A stretch of DNA of 64,000 nt. It comes from Duganella sp. SG902. Lineage in GTDB: Bacteria > Pseudomonadota > Gammaproteobacteria > Burkholderiales > Burkholderiaceae_D. Position numbers and translations under genes: made by a program. The DNA is taken from contig NZ_JABMJK010000013.1 of the NCBI RefSeq assembly GCF_013376005.1, positions 62,001 through 126,000 of the forward strand, in the 5' to 3' direction. A model generated the notes under the pieces. The model searched no databases, had not been told where the DNA came from, and was given only the letters and a program-made list of their open reading frames with translations. Below, in pieces: positions 24,054 through 32,639 of the stretch. Position 1 is the first letter of the stretch. Each line of letters opens with the position of its first letter.

Positions 24054-26258
24054 ATGGCCACGAATTTAGAACTTGCAATGATTCTGCGCTGGCGCGCAGG
24101 CGAGGTGCGCACCGGGATCACCGGTCTGCGCACCGACGTCAACCGCCTGGGCGACAGCGGGCGCGCGGTTACAGACCGTCTAATCGACGGAACGCGCCGG
24201 CTCACCACTTCAACCAGCGTACTCGGCCGCACGCACAGCCAGGTGGCGGGTGCATCGATCACCGCAAACGGCCGGCTGCTGACCTGGACTCAGCGGCTGG
24301 AAACAGCAAACCGGGCTCTGCAGCGCCAGGCCGCGCAGACGGGCCAGGTTGGCACTGCAGCAGCTGATCGCATCACCGACCACAACAGGACCGCTGAGCG
24401 GGCCACATCGCTCCTGGGGCGCGCGTATGACGCCGTCATGCGCCGGATTTGGGAGCTGGGGCGCCAGCGGCCTGGCGATCAGCTTGCGGCCAGCATGCGC
24501 GGCGCTCGTACCGAGGCGGAGCGAACCGCCGGAGTGCTGGGCCGGCTGCAGCGCGCTGGCCAGGCCGGAGGGAGCATGCTGGCCGGCGCGGCGGCGGCGA
24601 AGTTCATCCTGGCCAAACCCGTCAATGCCACCATGGACTACGGCATGCGCCTGGCAGGCATGGCCAACACCGCGTATAGCGACCGAGACGTCGCCGGCCG
24701 CATTGCGGGAAAGACCGAACTTAACACCGCCATCGAAAAGGCGGTGCGGTTGGGCGGAGGCACGCGAGAAAGTGCAGCCACTACGCTGGACACCCTGATT
24801 GCCGCCGGCACGTTGAGCGTGGACGATTCCAAGGCTGTTCTGCCAACGCTGACAAAAGCGTCCACGGCGTCTGGCGCCGATCCCACCGAGCTGGCAAACA
24901 TCGCTCTGCGCTCCATGGCCACCTTCAAGATCAAGGCCAGCGAGATTCCCAAAGTCATGGATATGGCGATCACTGCCGGCCAGGCTGGTGGCTTTGAGCT
25001 GAAAGATATGGCCAAGTGGTTGCCGCAGCAGATGGCTGCTGCGCGGCTGTCTGGTATGTCGGGCATGGGCGGCCTGGCCAAGCTGCTGGCCGCCAACCAG
25101 GCATCGGTCATCACCGCCGGTTCCAAGGACGAAGCCGGCAACAACCTGGTCAACTTCCTGGCGAAGATCAACAGCCAGGACACGGCGCAGGATGCTAAGA
25201 AGCTGGGCATCGACCTCTCCGGCACGCTGTCGGCCGCACGCGCCAAAGGGATTGACTCCCTGCAGGCGTTCACCTTGCTCACCGAGAGAACTGTTTCCCA
25301 GGACAAGCGCTACACCACGCTCAAGGATAAAGCCGCCAAGACCAAGGATGGCGACGAGAAGAAGGCGACCTATGAGGCGCAGGCGGATATCATCGAAGGT
25401 TCGGCCATCGGCAAGCTGATCCAAGACCGCCAAGCGCTGATGTATCTGGTTGCTGCACTCAACAACAAGGACTACCTCAAGGACGTTGAGGCGAAGGTCA
25501 ACGCGGCGAAAGACACCACGGAAACGAACTACGCCGTTATCGCCAATGAAGCCGGCTTCAAAAAGGAGCAGGCAGTTCAGGAAGGCGACATTGCCACCTA
25601 CAAGGGCATGACCCAGCTGGACGGACCGCTGAAGAAGACCCTTGACCTGATGACTGAGACAGCGCGGGAGTACCCGAATTTAACGGCTGGCGCCAAGCTG
25701 TCCGCGTCGGCACTCTCCGCACTTGCGGCAGCGGCGGGCGCATCGGGCCTGATGAAGCTGTTGACCGGTGCCGGCGGCGCGGCGGCCGGCGCAGCAGCGG
25801 CCGGTGCTGTCGGTACAGCAGCCGGATCGGCGGCCACTGGAGTCGGTGCAGCCGCCGCTGGCGCCGCAGCCCCGAGTTTGCTGGCCCGGCTGAGTGGTGC
25901 AGTCGGCAGTGGCGCACGCGGCCTGCTGACGACCGGCGCTTTCGCAGCTACGATGCCGGCCGCCAGTTTCGCGGCGGCTGCGCCAGCGGCCACGGCCGGC
26001 ACGGTGGTTGCTGCCGGCGCTGCGGGATATGGCATCGGAAGCGTCATCAATAAGGCAACTGAGGGGACGGCGTTTGACCGGTTCCTGACCCGCGCCGTCA
26101 ACGCGGTATATGATGCGGTCACAGGGCAGAAACAGCACGAAGCCGTGAAACTCGTGCCACGCGAACCAGTAGAGGTAAATGTGAAAATCACCACCGATAG
26201 CCACCTCATCACCGCTGAGGTAAGCCGCGAGCAGCAGCGTCAAGCGACCCGCAAGTAG
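24054..26258 (+). CDS. Tail tape measure protein
   Basis: The 734-residue protein is helical with a tape-measure core at about residues 210-420 (GGTRESAATTLDTLIAAGTL, MDMAITAGQAGGFELKDMA, AARLSGMSGMGGLAKLLAA). Hydrophobic glycine/alanine-rich segments lie at about 540-680. It sets tail length and probably inserts in the membrane during injection. It follows the frameshift gene as expected and is of medium length, predicting a tail of about 110 nm by the usual 1.5 angstrom per residue rule. Confidence 0.87.
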   Translation: MATNLELAMILRWRAGEVRTGITGLRTDVNRLGDSGRAVTDRLIDGTRRLTTSTSVLGRTHSQVAGASITANGRLLTWTQRLETANRALQRQAAQTGQVGTAAADRITDHNRTAERATSLLGRAYDAVMRRIWELGRQRPGDQLAASMRGARTEAERTAGVLGRLQRAGQAGGSMLAGAAAAKFILAKPVNATMDYGMRLAGMANTAYSDRDVAGRIAGKTELNTAIEKAVRLGGGTRESAATTLDTLIAAGTLSVDDSKAVLPTLTKASTASGADPTELANIALRSMATFKIKASEIPKVMDMAITAGQAGGFELKDMAKWLPQQMAAARLSGMSGMGGLAKLLAANQASVITAGSKDEAGNNLVNFLAKINSQDTAQDAKKLGIDLSGTLSAARAKGIDSLQAFTLLTERTVSQDKRYTTLKDKAAKTKDGDEKKATYEAQADIIEGSAIGKLIQDRQALMYLVAALNNKDYLKDVEAKVNAAKDTTETNYAVIANEAGFKKEQAVQEGDIATYKGMTQLDGPLKKTLDLMTETAREYPNLTAGAKLSASALSALAAAAGASGLMKLLTGAGGAAAGAAAAGAVGTAAGSAATGVGAAAAGAAAPSLLARLSGAVGSGARGLLTTGAFAATMPAASFAAAAPAATAGTVVAAGAAGYGIGSVINKATEGTAFDRFLTRAVNAVYDAVTGQKQHEAVKLVPREPVEVNVKITTDSHLITAEVSREQQRQATRK

Positions 26259-26300
26259 CGTTTTCGTATCGGTTCGGGGCTTCCCCCCGAACCCCATCCG

Positions 26301-26337
26301 CCTTATCTGGCCTCTTGCGCGCGCGTAAGCTGCGGGC
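26301..26337 (+). promoter_or_regulatory. Candidate late-promoter element, copy 3 (before gpN)
   Basis: CCTTATCTGG then GCGCGCGCGTAAGCTGCG ends just before the gpN start. It shares an 18-base core, and CCTTAT at similar spacing, with the copy before the lysis genes. If a promoter, transcription from it would begin inside or beyond the gpN start, so it could also be an operator or a distant site. A C-rich hairpin (GGTTCGGGG/CCCCGAACC, 26274-26296) stands just upstream. Confidence 0.42.
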
Positions 26338-27777
26338 ATGTCTTGGGCCGAAAAACTCCTACCTGCTAGCTTCCGCGATATCGAATTCGACGTGCAGTCG
26401 TTGAGCGATGAGACGCCACGTTCACTCGCGCGGCATTCTTATCCGTACACCGATGGCACGGATATCGAGGATATGGGCCGCGACGAGCGCAAGTTCTCGG
26501 TAAAGGCCGTTCTCTGGGGCGATGACTACGAAGAGCGCCTGCAGGCGCTCATAGCGGCACTGGATACGCGCGGCGCCGGCCGCCTGATCCATCCTATCTA
26601 CGGTGTGATTGAGAGCGCCCAGGTCAGAACCCATCGCGTCCACCACGATGCAGATAACGTCGACTACTGCACCGTCGATATCGAATTTGAAGAGTCCGTC
26701 ACTGGCGCGCCATTCTTCACCCGTCAGCTGAGTAGCCAAGCGGCCGACGCCATGGACGACGCGGCCGATGACGCGGAAACCGCGAGTGGCGGCGTCTTGG
26801 TCGACGAGTGCGACAAGCTGGCCGGCCAGGCCGACGGCGACCTCAGTGTCATGAGCCGAATTAGCGCCATGCGTCAGAACGCCGTCACGTTCCTGGTGGC
26901 CGTGAACAATGAGGCTCATGAGATTCTGACCTCCATTACCGACCCTATCCGCAACGCCATGGGCTTCGTCCAGGACGTGACGGCGCTGGCGCAGGCGCTC
27001 ATCAGCCAAGTCCCGAACCAACTGGATGCCCTGCAGCGCCAGGCCGACATTACCCGCAATTCGGTCAACCGCCTCTTGCCGGCTGGATCGTCTACGGCCG
27101 TCGCACCGCAGCTAGTCGCTGCTGGCAGCGACAGCGCCGCAGTGGCCGGCGAAGCATTTGCGCAAATTGACCGGCTGTTCTCGTCCGCCGCCGTACTGCC
27201 CACGCCAGTCAGCCAGGATTACGCACCTGGTAGTTATGACGCGTGGGTGGCCGCAGTAGCAGCTAGCGCTCAGACCGCCGCCGCCGGTGTCGTCCCTGCG
27301 TCCTCCCTCTATCCGGTCGCCCAGTCTCAGCTGGATGCTGACACGCAGGTGCTGCTGGTGCATATCGCCACGGTTCGCGCCACCACCAAGGCGCGCGTGG
27401 CCGCCGACGTCATGGCCGCAGAGAGCATCACGCCGCTGTCCGCCCCCAGCCAGATCGAGCAGGTGGTGACGGCCGTCCGCGACTCCATCGAGGAAGCGAT
27501 TGTCCAGGTGCGCGCGCGCTACGGCATCGAGCAGGCTCGCGCCATTACCGAACCGTTAAAGTCCCTCGCAATGTCCGTCCAAGAGGCAGGCCGCGCCGTG
27601 ATCAACGCTCGCCCGGCCCTGGTTTCTCGCACGGTGGCGTCGCCGGCACCGCTGCGTCTCCTGGCGCACCGCTGGTATGGCGATCACTCCCGCGCGGTGG
27701 AGCTGCAGCGCCTGAACAATCTTCGACTGCCAAACGCCACAAACACTGGAGACAAGCTCAATGCCTATGCAAAATGA
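26338..27777 (+). CDS. DNA circularisation / tail-baseplate protein N (Mu gpN-like)
   Basis: The 479-residue protein begins SWAEKLLPASFRDIEFDV and contains HSYPYTDGTDIEDMGRDERK, the DNA_circ_N signature. The central region is helical and the C-terminus is LysM-like (HRWYGDHSRAVELQRLNNLR). In Mu, gpN sits in the baseplate, and the DNA-circularisation activity was attributed to it early on. It overlaps the gpP start by 17 bases. Confidence 0.86.
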   Translation: MSWAEKLLPASFRDIEFDVQSLSDETPRSLARHSYPYTDGTDIEDMGRDERKFSVKAVLWGDDYEERLQALIAALDTRGAGRLIHPIYGVIESAQVRTHRVHHDADNVDYCTVDIEFEESVTGAPFFTRQLSSQAADAMDDAADDAETASGGVLVDECDKLAGQADGDLSVMSRISAMRQNAVTFLVAVNNEAHEILTSITDPIRNAMGFVQDVTALAQALISQVPNQLDALQRQADITRNSVNRLLPAGSSTAVAPQLVAAGSDSAAVAGEAFAQIDRLFSSAAVLPTPVSQDYAPGSYDAWVAAVAASAQTAAAGVVPASSLYPVAQSQLDADTQVLLVHIATVRATTKARVAADVMAAESITPLSAPSQIEQVVTAVRDSIEEAIVQVRARYGIEQARAITEPLKSLAMSVQEAGRAVINARPALVSRTVASPAPLRLLAHRWYGDHSRAVELQRLNNLRLPNATNTGDKLNAYAK

Positions 27778-28900
27778 TTTCTCCGCACAGGACAACGAAG
27801 CGCTGTTCCTCCTGGTAGCCGGCCAGGCGCATGCGGCCTGGGAGGCATACACGATTGACTCGGACTTGCTGACGCCGGCCGACGCCTGGCAGTTTGCGGT
27901 TTCCGGTCAAGGCAGGACGCTGCCGGCCTATGTGAAATCGGGCGCTGAGATGCAGGTCCGCGTGGGCAATGACCTGGTACTGACCGGTCGAATCGACCGA
28001 GTGCGCCGAGTGCTCAAGAAAGGTGTGCGCACCTATCAGATTTCCGGCCGCGACAGTGCCGCACAACTGGTGGACTGCTCCGCGCCTGTCTTCGTCCGCA
28101 AGATGAGCACGCTGAAAGAAATCGTGACCAACATCGTACGACCACTCGGCATCGCCAAGGTGCGCATGCAGACGTCCACCGAGACCACGCAGCGCGAGAA
28201 GATCAACGTTGAGCCAGGTGATACCGCTTGGGAGGTGTTGCGCAATGCTGCCGAGGCGGAAGGGTTATGGCCGTGGTTCGACCCGGACGGCACGCTCGTG
28301 ATCGGCGGCCCGGACTACACGACGCCGCCGGTCGCCGTGCTGTCGGCCAATCCAGATGACTGCAACATCGAGAGCTTGGAGATCGATGACGATATCGTAG
28401 ACCGTTTCTCGGAAATTACCGTGCTGGGCCAGACCCACGCGACCAAGGCTCAGGGCGGCAAACACAACCTCAAGGGCGTGGCGAAGGATACCGGCATCAC
28501 CTGGTCGCGTCCGAAGATCGTGGTCGACCACGAAACCGACACCGCCGAACTGTGCAAGGACCGCGCCGCCAAGCTGATGGGCGACTCGCGCCTGCGCGCC
28601 TTCGAGATGCAGATCACCGTCAAAGGGCATCGGATCAACGCGCCTGGCCAGCCGGGCGACGGCATGCTGTGGCAGCCTGGCCAGCGCGTACGCGTCGTGT
28701 CCGATGCTGATGGCATTGACGCCATCTACTTCCTCATGGCCCGCAAGTTTCAACGCAGCCGGGGTTACGGAACCACCACCGATTTAACGCTGAAGGAGGA
28801 CGGCGTGTGGGTAGTTGAGGCTCACCCGCACAAGGGCAAGCACCGCAAAGGCAAGAACGCTTTGACGGGCGAAGTGATCATTCTGGACGACTTGAAATGA
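27761..28900 (+). CDS. Baseplate hub protein (Mu gpP/gp44-like)
   Basis: The 379-residue protein contains VRVGNDLVLTGRIDRVRR and TYQISGRDSAAQLVDCSAP, then the hub core ending in a lysine-rich tail. This is the gpP/gp27-like hub fold shared with VgrG-type proteins. ATG at 27761 and 27767 are both possible starts. The hub joins tube and spike at the baseplate centre. It overlaps the spike gene by ATGA. Confidence 0.84.
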   Translation: MPMQNDFSAQDNEALFLLVAGQAHAAWEAYTIDSDLLTPADAWQFAVSGQGRTLPAYVKSGAEMQVRVGNDLVLTGRIDRVRRVLKKGVRTYQISGRDSAAQLVDCSAPVFVRKMSTLKEIVTNIVRPLGIAKVRMQTSTETTQREKINVEPGDTAWEVLRNAAEAEGLWPWFDPDGTLVIGGPDYTTPPVAVLSANPDDCNIESLEIDDDIVDRFSEITVLGQTHATKAQGGKHNLKGVAKDTGITWSRPKIVVDHETDTAELCKDRAAKLMGDSRLRAFEMQITVKGHRINAPGQPGDGMLWQPGQRVRVVSDADGIDAIYFLMARKFQRSRGYGTTTDLTLKEDGVWVVEAHPHKGKHRKGKNALTGEVIILDDLK

Positions 28901-29517
28901 GCGTCGATACTGTGATGCGCGCGGTCAACCGCGCCCTGGGCAAGATTCGCCAGGCATTCCGCGCTGTGCTGACCACGGTCGACAGCAGCACCCCAATCCA
29001 GCTGATCCAGGGCGAGGCGCTGGCCGGCGAGCAGTTGCAGGACAACGAGCTGATGCAGCATTACGGCTTCACCTCCGTCCCACTGCCTGGCACGCAGTTG
29101 GCGGTGCTGCCCATTGGCGGCAAGACCGCGCACGGCATCGTCATCGCCTGCGAGCATACCCAGTACCGCCTAAAGGGCTTGCAGGGCGGCGAGGTGGCGA
29201 TCTATGACGACCTCGGCCAGTTCGTGCATCTGACCCGCGACGGCATCGTGGTCAACGGCGGCGGCTTGAAAGTCACCGTCACCAACACGCCGGAAATCGA
29301 ACTAGACGCGCCGCTTGTCACCGCAACGAAAGACCTGAAGGTGGCGAGGAACATCAGCGCTGGCGGCAACGTCAACGCGACCGGCGCCGTGGGCGCTGGC
29401 GGCAGCATCAGTGCAGGCGGCGACATCAAGGATAAGGTCGGCTCGATGGCCGGCATGCGTGACACCTACAACGGCCACAAACACGGCAATACGCCGACGC
29501 CAGACAAGAGCATGTAA
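28897..29517 (+). CDS. Baseplate spike protein (Mu gp45-like, gpV family)
   Basis: The 206-residue protein has the N-terminal OB-like region (ELMQHYGFTSVPLPGTQLAV), then strands of a triangular beta helix (about 110-185). Near the end is a YNGHKHG motif whose two histidines are the iron ligands of membrane-piercing spike tips. It caps the hub. Its stop overlaps the gp46 start (TAATG). Confidence 0.88.
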   Translation: MSVDTVMRAVNRALGKIRQAFRAVLTTVDSSTPIQLIQGEALAGEQLQDNELMQHYGFTSVPLPGTQLAVLPIGGKTAHGIVIACEHTQYRLKGLQGGEVAIYDDLGQFVHLTRDGIVVNGGGLKVTVTNTPEIELDAPLVTATKDLKVARNISAGGNVNATGAVGAGGSISAGGDIKDKVGSMAGMRDTYNGHKHGNTPTPDKSM

Positions 29518-29900
29518 TGGATATTTTCGTCAACCCTACAACCAGCGACTACCAGCTCGTCGACGGCGCGCCCTCGCGCGATCCGATGGCCGGCCTGGCA
29601 AACGCGGCGTACTTCCGCCTGATGACACCGCTGGGCAGCTACTGGGCCGACCCTACGCTGGGCAGCCGGCTACACGAGCTGGAGCGCCAGAAGGACTTGG
29701 GGCGCTACTCCGTCCTGGCCAAGCAATATGCGCAGGCCGCGTTAAAGCCACTGATGGATGACGGTCGCGCATCGAGCATTGATGTCAGCGTCGCGCATGA
29801 GAAGGATGGGACCGGCGGCGGCCGCATCTACTTGGGCATTGTCCTGACTGCGGTGTCCGGCGAGCAAACCACATTCCGTCTCCCGTTAAAAGTCATCTAA
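29517..29900 (+). CDS. Baseplate wedge protein (Mu gp46-like)
   Basis: The 127-residue protein contains YFRLMTPLGSYWADPTLGS and a following LHELERQKDL, the GP46 family pattern, related to T4 gp25/P2 gpW. It anchors the wedge on the sheath. Order spike, gp46, gp47, gp48 is the Mu order. Confidence 0.87.
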   Translation: MDIFVNPTTSDYQLVDGAPSRDPMAGLANAAYFRLMTPLGSYWADPTLGSRLHELERQKDLGRYSVLAKQYAQAALKPLMDDGRASSIDVSVAHEKDGTGGGRIYLGIVLTAVSGEQTTFRLPLKVI

Positions 29901-29913
29901 GGGACTACAAGAA

Positions 29914-30975
29914 ATGACATTTCCAACACTGTCTTTTGAGCAGATCCGCGACGGGATGCTCCGCGACATTCTCAATCAGAATCCGCAGGCTGCGGTCGGC
30001 GCCGACTCCGATTTCCGATTACGCGCAAACTCGACTGCCGGCGCAATTGAGGGGCTGTACCAGGCGCTCGGATGGACCGCGCGCCAAATCTTTCCCGACA
30101 CGGCAGATGAAGACCAGATGCTGCAGCATGCCGCGAAGTATGGCATCTACAAGAAGGCTGCCACCGCAGCCACCGGCGCTCTGAAATTCAGCGGCGTGCC
30201 TGGTAGCACGATCAATGCCGGCGTTGAAGGGAAGGCGCTGGATGGAAACTCGTATGTAACCACGGCGGCCGGCGTCATTGGCACCGACGGCATGCTGCTC
30301 CTGGACGCAACCGCAGCCACGCCAGGCTTCGCCGGCAATCAGGCGAGCGGAACCAGTTTAACGCTGACGCAAACGCCGGCCGGTGTTTCGTCCACAGCGA
30401 CAATCGTTGCGATGGCTTCCGGCACTGATATCGAGTCCAGCAGCGCGATCCTGGCGCGACTACTTGACCGCCTGCGCCATCCGCCTGCAGGCGGCAACAA
30501 ATACGACTACCGGCGCTGGGCGCTGGAAGTGCCAGGCGTGACTTCCGCCTGGTGCTACCCGCTGCGTCGGGGCATGGGCAAGGTCGACGTGGCCATCCTT
30601 TCTAACGGCCTGCCTGCGACGCGCGTGCTGCAGAACACCGTGCAGGCTTATCTGGAAACGGTCAACCCGGCCGGCGGCGATTGCCAGGTGTCGACGCCGG
30701 CTCTGGTGGTCGTCGACGTCGTGGCGCAGGTGACGCTCGCGGCCGGCGTGAGCCTGGCCGCCGTGATCGAAGCGGTACGCAGCGTCGTCAGCGCCTATAT
30801 CGCTGGGCTCGCGCCAGGCGCTACGGTATTGCGTGGGCGCATCCTCGCCGCGATCACCGATGTTCCAGGTGTAACGGACGTCACTCTGGTATCGCCAACC
30901 GCCAGCGTCGTGACGCGGGTGGACGCGGCGAACATCGAAATGGCAGCGCTCGGTTTGGTGAATCTGTATGTATAA
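29914..30975 (+). CDS. Baseplate J-like protein (Mu gp47-like)
   Basis: The 353-residue protein starts FPTLSFEQIRDGMLRDI and has the J family features: LGWTARQIFPDTADEDQMLQ, a DRLRHPPAGGNKYDYRRWAL segment (about residues 190-210) and the VPGVTDVTL end. It forms the wedge ring with gp46 and gp48. It overlaps the gp48 start by 8 bases. Confidence 0.9.
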   Translation: MTFPTLSFEQIRDGMLRDILNQNPQAAVGADSDFRLRANSTAGAIEGLYQALGWTARQIFPDTADEDQMLQHAAKYGIYKKAATAATGALKFSGVPGSTINAGVEGKALDGNSYVTTAAGVIGTDGMLLLDATAATPGFAGNQASGTSLTLTQTPAGVSSTATIVAMASGTDIESSSAILARLLDRLRHPPAGGNKYDYRRWALEVPGVTSAWCYPLRRGMGKVDVAILSNGLPATRVLQNTVQAYLETVNPAGGDCQVSTPALVVVDVVAQVTLAAGVSLAAVIEAVRSVVSAYIAGLAPGATVLRGRILAAITDVPGVTDVTLVSPTASVVTRVDAANIEMAALGLVNLYV

Positions 30976-31501
30976 GCATGCCGACTATCTGAAACTGCTT
31001 CTGCCTGCGGTTTCCTACGATCCAGCTGCGCCGCAATTGTCGGCTGAGCTGGCCGCCGAGGGCCGCCAACTGGATGCCGTGCAGGCCAGCGCTGCCGTGC
31101 TGCTGCAGGAGATGGACCCGCGTACCACGGTGGCGCTGCTGGACGACTGGGAGCGCGTCTATGGCCTTCCAGACGAAGGTTTGATGGCTGCGACGACGGT
31201 CGAGGAGCGCCAGGCCCGCCTGGTCACGAAGGTGAATCAGACCGGTGGCCTGTCCAAAGCGTACATCCAGTCGCTGCTGGAGCAAGCCGGCTACACCGTC
31301 ATCATCGACGAGCCACGCGGCTTCTTCGCTGGCGAGAACGCCTGCGGCGACCGGCTGTATGACCCTGACAAGGTGGTTTGGTACTGGCGCGTTCGTTTGC
31401 GGCGCAACGGTCAGATCATCTCGGACGCCGACCGTAGCCAGGTGTTGATCTGGCTTGACAGCGTTAAACCGGCTTATTCATTTGTAGATTTGGAAGACTA
31501 G
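30968..31501 (+). CDS. Baseplate-fibre connector (Mu gp48-like, DUF2313/YmfQ)
   Basis: The 177-residue protein contains YLKLLLPAVSYDP, DPRTTVALLDDWERVYGLP and RQARLVTKVNQTGGLS, the DUF2313 signature. Family members link the wedge to tail fibres (T4 gp53/P2 gpI-like role). The C-terminal HLDSVKPAHT-like end reads LDSVKPAYSF here. Confidence 0.86.
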   Translation: MYKHADYLKLLLPAVSYDPAAPQLSAELAAEGRQLDAVQASAAVLLQEMDPRTTVALLDDWERVYGLPDEGLMAATTVEERQARLVTKVNQTGGLSKAYIQSLLEQAGYTVIIDEPRGFFAGENACGDRLYDPDKVVWYWRVRLRRNGQIISDADRSQVLIWLDSVKPAYSFVDLED

Positions 31502-31502
31502 A

Positions 31503-32639
31503 ATGCAGACTATCAACACACCCGACCAGTTGTTTCATGACGGCGACCCGTTTAACGGCGTTAAGGGTACGGTCGTCACGGCTGCATGGCTCAATGCGGT
31601 TCAGCAGGAAATCGTCGGCGTGATTAGCGACGCCGGCATTGCCTTGGACAGCAGTCGCACTGACCAACTTCTCAATGCCATCAAGGCCGCAGCGTCGAAG
31701 GTCGCAAATTCCGCTGTCACCGTCCAAGTGTCAGCAGGCGTCACAATTCTGACGCAAGCCCAGTACAGCGCGCCATTCATCGTCATCACTGGCGCTTTGA
31801 CGGCGAATGTGAGTCTGATCTTCCCGCGCAACATCGGCAAGTGGGACGTCATCAACGCGACCACCGGCAACTACACCGTTAGCTGCTTCGCCACGAATGG
31901 CGGCGGCGTCGTCATTTCGCCGGGTGTGGTGGACGGCATTGTCTGTGACGGGTCCGACATCAAGTATGAAGCGGGCGACGCTGCCACGCGCGCCGCCGTG
32001 CAGAAGAACAGCCTGGTGTATGCGACCGGCGGTGGCACCGCAAATGCGCAGACCGCCAGCTTCCTCCCGGCAGTGGCCGATCTGACAGATGGCATGACGC
32101 TCTACTACCAGGCCAGCGTCGCCAACAACGCCGCAACCACCTTTGCCCCGAACGGCTTGTCGCCGGCACCCATCCTCGGGGGATTCCATCTGCCGCTACA
32201 GGGCGGAGAGATTGTCGCGGGCGGCAAAGTGGCACTGATGTGGCATGCCGGCTTGGCTTCTTGGATTTTGACCAGCAGCACGGGCGGCGGAGTCCAGGTC
32301 GGCACTGCGTCGCGGGCCTATCACGCGGTCAACCTGGGGACTGTGCAGAACCTTATTGCAGGGGCCGGGCCAACATACTGCAATGGCGCACGCACCTTGG
32401 TTGCTGGCCAAGTGTACTTGGTTGATTCGACCGGCGGTACTTTTACGCTGACGCTGCCCACTCCGACAAAGGGAACGATTGTCACCTTCATCGACGTGAC
32501 AAACAACTGGGGGACGACGAACTGGACGCTCGGCCGCAATGGCAAAACGATCATGGGTTTTTCCGCAGACCTGACGATCGACCTCAGCGACAGGCAATTT
32601 TCTATTTGGTTTAACGGTAATGATTGGAGGCTCGTGTAA
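31503..32639 (+). CDS. Tail fibre protein
   Basis: The 378-residue protein starts with a baseplate-attachment domain (QLFHDGDPFNGVKGTVVTAA, WLNAVQQEIVGVI). Low-complexity, beta-rich repeats with many Ala, Gly and Thr follow, and a compact C-terminal domain (SADLTIDLSDRQFSIWFNGN). This is typical of fibre or receptor-binding proteins. It overlaps the next fibre-region gene by TAATG. Host specificity cannot be read from sequence. Confidence 0.76.
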   Translation: MQTINTPDQLFHDGDPFNGVKGTVVTAAWLNAVQQEIVGVISDAGIALDSSRTDQLLNAIKAAASKVANSAVTVQVSAGVTILTQAQYSAPFIVITGALTANVSLIFPRNIGKWDVINATTGNYTVSCFATNGGGVVISPGVVDGIVCDGSDIKYEAGDAATRAAVQKNSLVYATGGGTANAQTASFLPAVADLTDGMTLYYQASVANNAATTFAPNGLSPAPILGGFHLPLQGGEIVAGGKVALMWHAGLASWILTSSTGGGVQVGTASRAYHAVNLGTVQNLIAGAGPTYCNGARTLVAGQVYLVDSTGGTFTLTLPTPTKGTIVTFIDVTNNWGTTNWTLGRNGKTIMGFSADLTIDLSDRQFSIWFNGNDWRLV

